A DNA stretch of 62,619 bases from Thiotrichaceae bacterium (GTDB lineage Bacteria > Pseudomonadota > Gammaproteobacteria > Beggiatoales > Beggiatoaceae). Made by a program: the position numbers and the translations under genes. The stretch covers positions 13,692-76,310 of the forward strand of contig JAOZSV010000003.1 of assembly GCA_029939505.1 (NCBI GenBank). Direction: 5' to 3'. Shown piece by piece: positions 58,873 through 62,619 of the stretch (position 1 is its first letter; every line of letters begins with the position of its first letter). The notes below the pieces were generated by a model that was not told where the DNA came from, did no database searches, and worked only from the letters and a program-made list of their open reading frames with translations.

Positions 58873-59561
58873 TAATTATCATAAACAGGATCTTTTTTTG
58901 GTGCAATGACACATCCGCATCCATCATCATCAAAAAATTCGTCATCAATGGAGTCACAGTTTAACTCAAATTCCTCGTCTTCACATTCTGCGGACAACTC
59001 ACTGACATATTCTTTGAAACTCAGGAGATTACCGGATTCTCTCATTTTTTGATAGACTAATTCGAGGTCTTTCATTTGGGTTAAATCTGTCGCTCTGGCG
59101 TATAAATCGTAAGCAAGAGCAGCATCCATTCGGGGTATCACAGTATGTATTTCAAATAGACTTTTGCTATTTTTCTCATTTGGTTTAATTTGTACAATAT
59201 ACAGTAAACCTTCTTCCCAGTCTAAACTGAGCATGAAAGGCCCTAAAAAATCACTGTTTTTGGGTAACATTTCTGTTGTTTCCCAGTCGTCTTTTTCAAT
59301 CTTTGTCCATTTGAAACCGACTAATGGTAATCCAGTTTTATTAGGAGACCATGCTGTTTCTTTACCTTGTTGAATCCAGCTTTTTGGAATCTCAATGGTA
59401 ATGCTCGCCTCTTTGATTTCTAGGGACTTATATTTTGATACTGGGGGCAACGGTGACAGCGAATCGGATAATGGTTCAGATAATGGTTTAGCGTTGATTA
59501 CTTGGGAGAGTAATATCAAGCTAATCATCATGAATTTTTTTGGTGAAAAAAATATTTTCAT
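58872..59561 (-). CDS. Secreted acidic protein, unknown function
   Basis: 229 aa with a signal peptide (KKFMMISLILLSQVINAKP) and a Ser/Pro-rich linker (LSEPLSDSLSPLPPVSK). The body includes IEIPKSWIQQGKETAWSPNK and GLLYIVQIKPNEKN. The C terminus is very acidic and cysteine-bearing (CEDEEFELNCDSIDDEFF, then DDDGCGCV). I do not recognise the family; a metal-binding exported protein is possible. The stop is made partly by the first base of the MITE that follows, though the target duplication suggests the original stop was the same. SD is GGAG-like in the AT-rich leader. Confidence 0.65.
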   Translation of the reverse strand: MKIFFSPKKFMMISLILLSQVINAKPLSEPLSDSLSPLPPVSKYKSLEIKEASITIEIPKSWIQQGKETAWSPNKTGLPLVGFKWTKIEKDDWETTEMLPKNSDFLGPFMLSLDWEEGLLYIVQIKPNEKNSKSLFEIHTVIPRMDAALAYDLYARATDLTQMKDLELVYQKMRESGNLLSFKEYVSELSAECEDEEFELNCDSIDDEFFDDDGCGCVIAPKKDPVYDN

Positions 59562-59771
59562 TGTATTTTCATATATTTGGAGATAAAAAAAGGTGAAGGT
59601 TCAGATTTTAACCTTCACGCGGTTATAAACTCATTTTTAGTGACGCAAGAAATAAACCAAGTTTCTTGAAGAAACTTGGTTTCTAACTAATTGAGAATGT
59701 AGGGTGGGTAGCTGAAAATGGTGGGTTTCCACTTCGTTCCTACCCCACCCTACATTACTTTGAAATATGGC
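59562..59771. terminator. Hairpins between sat and the secreted-protein gene
   Basis: GTGAAGGTT/AACCTTCAC stem (~59592-59618), an AACCAAGTTTCTTGAAGAAA hairpin (~59658-59682, near-copy of 17165-17192) and a GTAGGGTGGGTAG/CTACCCCACCCTAC inverted repeat (59699-59755) directly after the sat stop. These are plausible terminators for sat, moving right to left. Confidence 0.5.
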
Positions 59772-60965
59772 TTATTTCGCCGCTTGGCTTTGATAATAGC
59801 CCATCAAAATCTTTGCCACTTCTGGGCGTGAAAATTCTGGTGGCAAATCTTTGCCCTCAGATAACATCTTACGCACCTTTGTACCAGAAAGGATGACAAA
59901 ATCCTCTTTGCTATGATCTGGCACATCGCGCATCATAACCACCTTGTTTAATTTCTTGGAATAGGCGGTGTGATCAGCGCGGAAAATTTCAATCTCAAGC
60001 GCACCCGCAGGCACTTTCTCATCAAAAATCGTTTGGGCATCAAAAGCACCATAGTAGTCACCTACCCCAGCATGATCGCGCCCAACGATAAGATGGGTAC
60101 ATCCTGTATTTTGGCGGAATGTGGCGTGTAATATGGCTTCACGGGGTCCAGCATAGAGCATGTCGAAACCGTAGCCAGCAACCATAACGGTGTTGGGTGG
60201 GAAATACACATCTACCATCTTACGAATGGCAGCGTCGCGCACGGGCGCTGGAATATCACCCGGTTTCAATTTACCCAGCAACATGTGAACGAGAATACCA
60301 TCCGTTTTGAGCCTATCATGTGCCATTCTGCACAATTCTTCATGGGCGCGGTGCATAGGGTTGCGCGTTTGAAAGGCCACGACTTTATTCCAGCCACGTT
60401 CAGCAATTTCATTGCGAATTTCAACGGCTGTACGGAAGGTGTCTGGAAAATCTTCTTGGAAGTAGCTGAAATTTAAAACTTGAATCGGACCTGAGATGAC
60501 ATATTTACCGAGATTAAGAAAATTTGTCGCGCCTGGATGTCCTGCATCTAAGGTGGTGAAAATATTCTCAGTGATGCCATTGAGTTGCTCTGTACTGATT
60601 TCTTCAATGGCTTCAATGTCTTGAATTGCTATCACAGGATTGCCTTCCACATTGGGATCACGCAGTGCGATACGTTTGGCGTTTTTAATCGCCGAAATAT
60701 CGTCAGTGCGATTGACAATGGGGACAGGCCAAAATAAACCACTGGTTGTCTGCAATTTTTCTGCAACGCTTAACATATCGGCGATATTCATGTAACCTGT
60801 TAATGGGTTAAAATAACCCGCGCCGAGCATCACCGCATTGGTTGCCGCTGCCGAATTGAGTAGCAAAGAGGGTAAACTTTCGGCTTCTTTTTTAAGCTCA
60901 TGATGTTTTTCGACATCATAAACAAATAATGGATTTAATTTTTCAGAACCATGTGGTTTTATCAT
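59772..60965 (-). CDS. sat: ATP sulfurylase (sulfate adenylyltransferase), dissimilatory type
   Basis: 397 aa. Single-chain Sat without an APS-kinase extension. Motifs: NPLTGYMNIADMLSV, VVAFQTRNPMHRAHEELCRM with the HxxH pair, GKLKPGDIPAPVRDAAIRKM, HLIVGRDHAGVGDYYG, and the C-terminal ILSGTKVRKMLSEGKDLPPE. In sulfur oxidisers this enzyme makes ATP and sulfate from APS and pyrophosphate, the last step of sulfite oxidation with AprAB, which is not in the window. SD AGGAA precedes the start. It is divergent from ccmB. Confidence 0.95.
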   Translation of the reverse strand: MIKPHGSEKLNPLFVYDVEKHHELKKEAESLPSLLLNSAAATNAVMLGAGYFNPLTGYMNIADMLSVAEKLQTTSGLFWPVPIVNRTDDISAIKNAKRIALRDPNVEGNPVIAIQDIEAIEEISTEQLNGITENIFTTLDAGHPGATNFLNLGKYVISGPIQVLNFSYFQEDFPDTFRTAVEIRNEIAERGWNKVVAFQTRNPMHRAHEELCRMAHDRLKTDGILVHMLLGKLKPGDIPAPVRDAAIRKMVDVYFPPNTVMVAGYGFDMLYAGPREAILHATFRQNTGCTHLIVGRDHAGVGDYYGAFDAQTIFDEKVPAGALEIEIFRADHTAYSKKLNKVVMMRDVPDHSKEDFVILSGTKVRKMLSEGKDLPPEFSRPEVAKILMGYYQSQAAK

Positions 60966-61307
60966 TATTTATTCCTATCGTTTTTCAGATAAATCTTTTT
61001 ACTAAAAAGAAAGCAAGTTTTTTTAAGAAACAGGCCGTTTCTTAGAATTTATTTTTCTGAACGTCTATAAATCAATTTTAGGCTAATTTTCCAACAAACT
61101 TTAGCCTCGAAGGGTTATCAAAGTGACAAATTTTTCATTATACTGAAATGTATTTCAAAATCGTGAAAATTTATCAAAATTATCATTTATGATAATTAAA
61201 TGTTTATTTTTAAAACAAATAATAAATAACGAATTAAAATATAACAATATTATTAATAATTATTTCCACTTGTCAAGTATTTTTGTTATTTTGAGGCTTT
61301 AAAAGCA
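60966..61307. promoter_or_regulatory. Divergent sat/ccmB control region with palindromes
   Basis: 342 bp, AT-rich, mostly free of the window's usual repeats apart from a fragment (TTTAGCCTCGAAGGG) near 61083-61102. Two palindromes stand out: TGAAATGTATTTCA (61143-61156) and AATTATCATTTATGATAATT (61178-61197). Either could be an operator shared by the divergent genes. I assign no regulator. Confidence 0.4.
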
Positions 61308-61985
61308 ATGACATCTGATTTATCCACATTTTATCTCTTATTGAAACGCGATTTAACTTTAGCTTATCGCCATCGTGCGGAATTAGCTAATCCTTTGTTA
61401 TTTTTTATTATTGTTGTGAGTCTATTTCCGCTAGGTATTTCGCCTGAATCGAAAGTTTTACAGGGCATTGCGCCGGGGGTGATTTGGGTGGCAGCCTTAT
61501 TGGCGGCGATGTTATCATTAGATAGTCTATTTCGCTCCGACTTTGAAGATGGTAGTTTGGAACAAATGGCGTTATCCGAACATTCTTTGCCAGTGCTTGT
61601 GTTGGCAAAAGTTTTAGCACATTGGCTCGTTACTGGCTTGCCGCTTATCGTTTTAGCTCCTTTTTTGGGCATCTTGCTTTTTTTACCAGAGAATGCGATG
61701 TTGACGCTCATTGCAACTTTGGCAATCGGCACGCCTATTTTAAGTTTAGTTGGTGCAATAGGCGTTGCCTTAACTGTTGGATTACGGCGTGGTGGTGTAT
61801 TATTGTCTCTATTGGTATTGCCTTTATATATTCCTGTCTTGATTTTTGCGGCTGGTGCTGTTAATGAGGCGGCTAGGGGTTTTCCAGTCGCTGGGCATTT
61901 GTATTTTTTGGGGGCATTGCTTTCTTTATCTTTGACGCTTGCGCCTTTTGCGACGGCATCTGCTTTACGAATTAGTTTAAGTTGA
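61308..61985 (+). CDS. ccmB: Haem exporter subunit CcmB
   Basis: 225 aa with six membrane helices. CcmB is the permease of the CcmAB(CD) ABC system for c-type cytochrome maturation. Diagnostic: FYLLLKRDLTLAYRHRAELA at the N terminus, ANPLLFFIIVVSLFPLGI, GVIWVAALLAAMLSLDSLFR, DFEDGSLEQM. Starts at 61308 with GAGG upstream. The ATPase gene ccmA usually precedes and ccmC follows; neither is here. The stop is followed directly by repeats. Confidence 0.95.
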   Translation: MTSDLSTFYLLLKRDLTLAYRHRAELANPLLFFIIVVSLFPLGISPESKVLQGIAPGVIWVAALLAAMLSLDSLFRSDFEDGSLEQMALSEHSLPVLVLAKVLAHWLVTGLPLIVLAPFLGILLFLPENAMLTLIATLAIGTPILSLVGAIGVALTVGLRRGGVLLSLLVLPLYIPVLIFAAGAVNEAARGFPVAGHLYFLGALLSLSLTLAPFATASALRISLS

Positions 61986-62046
61986 ATGGTTGTTGTTAAT
62001 GGTGAATTATGAATTATGAACCCATCACACTATTATTCAATTAATA

Positions 62047-62286
62047 ACTGATGTTACGCACTATGTTTCCAAGAGGTTTAAGAAATCTTTGAAAAAAAAT
62101 CGAATCTAGGCTAAAGTTTTTTTGAAGAAAAAACTTTAGCCTAGATTTCTAAGCGGCGAAACGAGGTTTAAGAAATCTTTGAAAAAAAATCGGATTTCTA
62201 AGCTCGAGACGAGGTTTAAGAAATCCGATTTTTGAAAAGAAATCCGATTTCTAAGCTCGAATAGAATAGCTTTGCGTAACATCCGT
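62047..62286. mobile_element. MITE, ACTGATGTTACGCA family, copy D, with a nested hairpin
   Basis: 240 bp, ends ACTGATGTTACGCA / TGCGTAACATCCGT, flanked by TAATA (62042-62046 and 62287-62291). Three interior units are visible; the first is split by a 43-bp CTAGGCTAAAG hairpin (62104-62146), i.e. a small palindrome inserted in a MITE. Confidence 0.9.
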
Positions 62287-62410
62287 TAATAATGACAAGT
62301 AATAACTACAAGGATTGTTTATAATAAAGGATGTTTTATAAAAAAACATTATAAATCAAATAGTTAATAACATAATACAGAATGATTATCCTTTTTTATA
62401 AATAATCCTT

Positions 62411-62520
62411 AGAGGTTCTTGCAAAACTCTGAACACACAAGGTTTAAGAAATCCGATTTTTGAAAAAAATCGGATTTCTAAAAAATATAAACTCGAAAAA
62501 GTGAGTTTTGCAAGAGACTC
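62411..62520. mobile_element. Small element with CTCTTGCAAAACTC-type ends
   Basis: GAGGTTCTTGCAAAACTC at the left and GAGTTTTGCAAGAGACTC at the right, 110 bp, containing an AAATCCGATTTTTG hairpin. Same end type as 35231-35413. It abuts or overlaps the right end of the AACTACAAGGAT element. Confidence 0.65.
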
Positions 62521-62619
62521 GTTATATTGTGTTTAGGTTAAGTATTAGTGGGATAGGTTCACCATTCATCATTCACCATTCATCATTCACCATTCATCAT
62601 TCATCATTCACCATTCATC

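Larger units (their letters stand above)
61986..62619. repeat. Terminal repeat tract
   Basis: 634 bp: GGTGAATTATGAATTATGAA, MITE copy D (62047-62286), a second copy of the AACTACAAGGAT element (~62303-62415), a CTCTTGCAAAACTC element (62411-62520) and ATTCACCATTCATC simple repeats to the window edge. No gene. Confidence 0.85.

Overview
This window looks like a chromosomal segment of a gammaproteobacterial sulfur oxidiser. Large filamentous or giant sulfur bacteria (Thiotrichales, Beggiatoaceae type) are the best guess. This is inference from AT-rich DNA, a dissimilatory-type ATP sulfurylase (sat), Rnf genes, a multi-PAS sensor, a CHASE2 cyclase, a CHAT protease remnant, many toxin-antitoxin (TA) genes and extremely dense small repeats. 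I recognised no rRNA, tRNA, CRISPR array or complete transposase.

Layout. 0-6 kb: 66-bp tandem array, PDC/Cache-type sensor, patatin-like lipase, ligA, small membrane protein. 6-13 kb: gltB, then gcvT-gcvH. 13-17 kb: truncated secreted-protein gene, broken mazEF-type TA pair, xseA-xseB, orphan VapB-type antitoxin. 17-26 kb: large exported PKD/PPC protein, frameshifted membrane-protein gene, outer-membrane barrel protein, RND pump. 26-34 kb: accessory belt with hicAB, xthA, orphan XRE antitoxin, HEPN-domain gene with a coupled partner, CHAT remnant, intact vapBC, frameshifted PIN toxin with its antitoxin, and a higBA pair broken by frameshifts and two insertions. 34-44 kb: lipase-like hydrolase, rnfA-rnfB-rnfC without rnfDGE, HPt protein, acidic protein, MOSC protein, a nuclease-like gene abutting guaA. 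44-62 kb: TMEM43-like protein, nine-PAS protein, ppk1, secA, CHASE2-adenylate/guanylate cyclase, secreted acidic protein, sat, ccmB.

Housekeeping genes (ligA, gltB, gcvTH, xseAB, xthA, guaA, ppk1, secA, sat) are intact and stand as islands separated by 100-950 bp stretches made almost wholly of small palindromes and MITE-like elements. Many usual operon partners (gltD, gcvP, rnfDGE, ccmAC, RND adaptor) are missing next door.

The most striking feature is the repeat ecology. A ~41-44 bp perfect hairpin (arms such as CGAGGTTTAAG, T-rich/A-rich centre) occurs in many copies whose two arms vary together (CGAGG/CCTCG, CTAGG/CCTAG, CGATG/CATCG). Two copies interrupt antitoxin genes, and in both removing exactly 40 bp restores the reading frame. 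Copies also sit inside one another and inside larger MITEs. A second family, with ends ACTGATGTTACGCA, has four copies each flanked by a 5-bp target duplication. A third, 101-bp element sits in the higA antitoxin between copies of ATTAG. Several toxin genes are also frameshifted, so the accessory belt appears to be decaying TA material used as a landing zone for non-autonomous elements. Some single-base frameshifts could instead be assembly errors.
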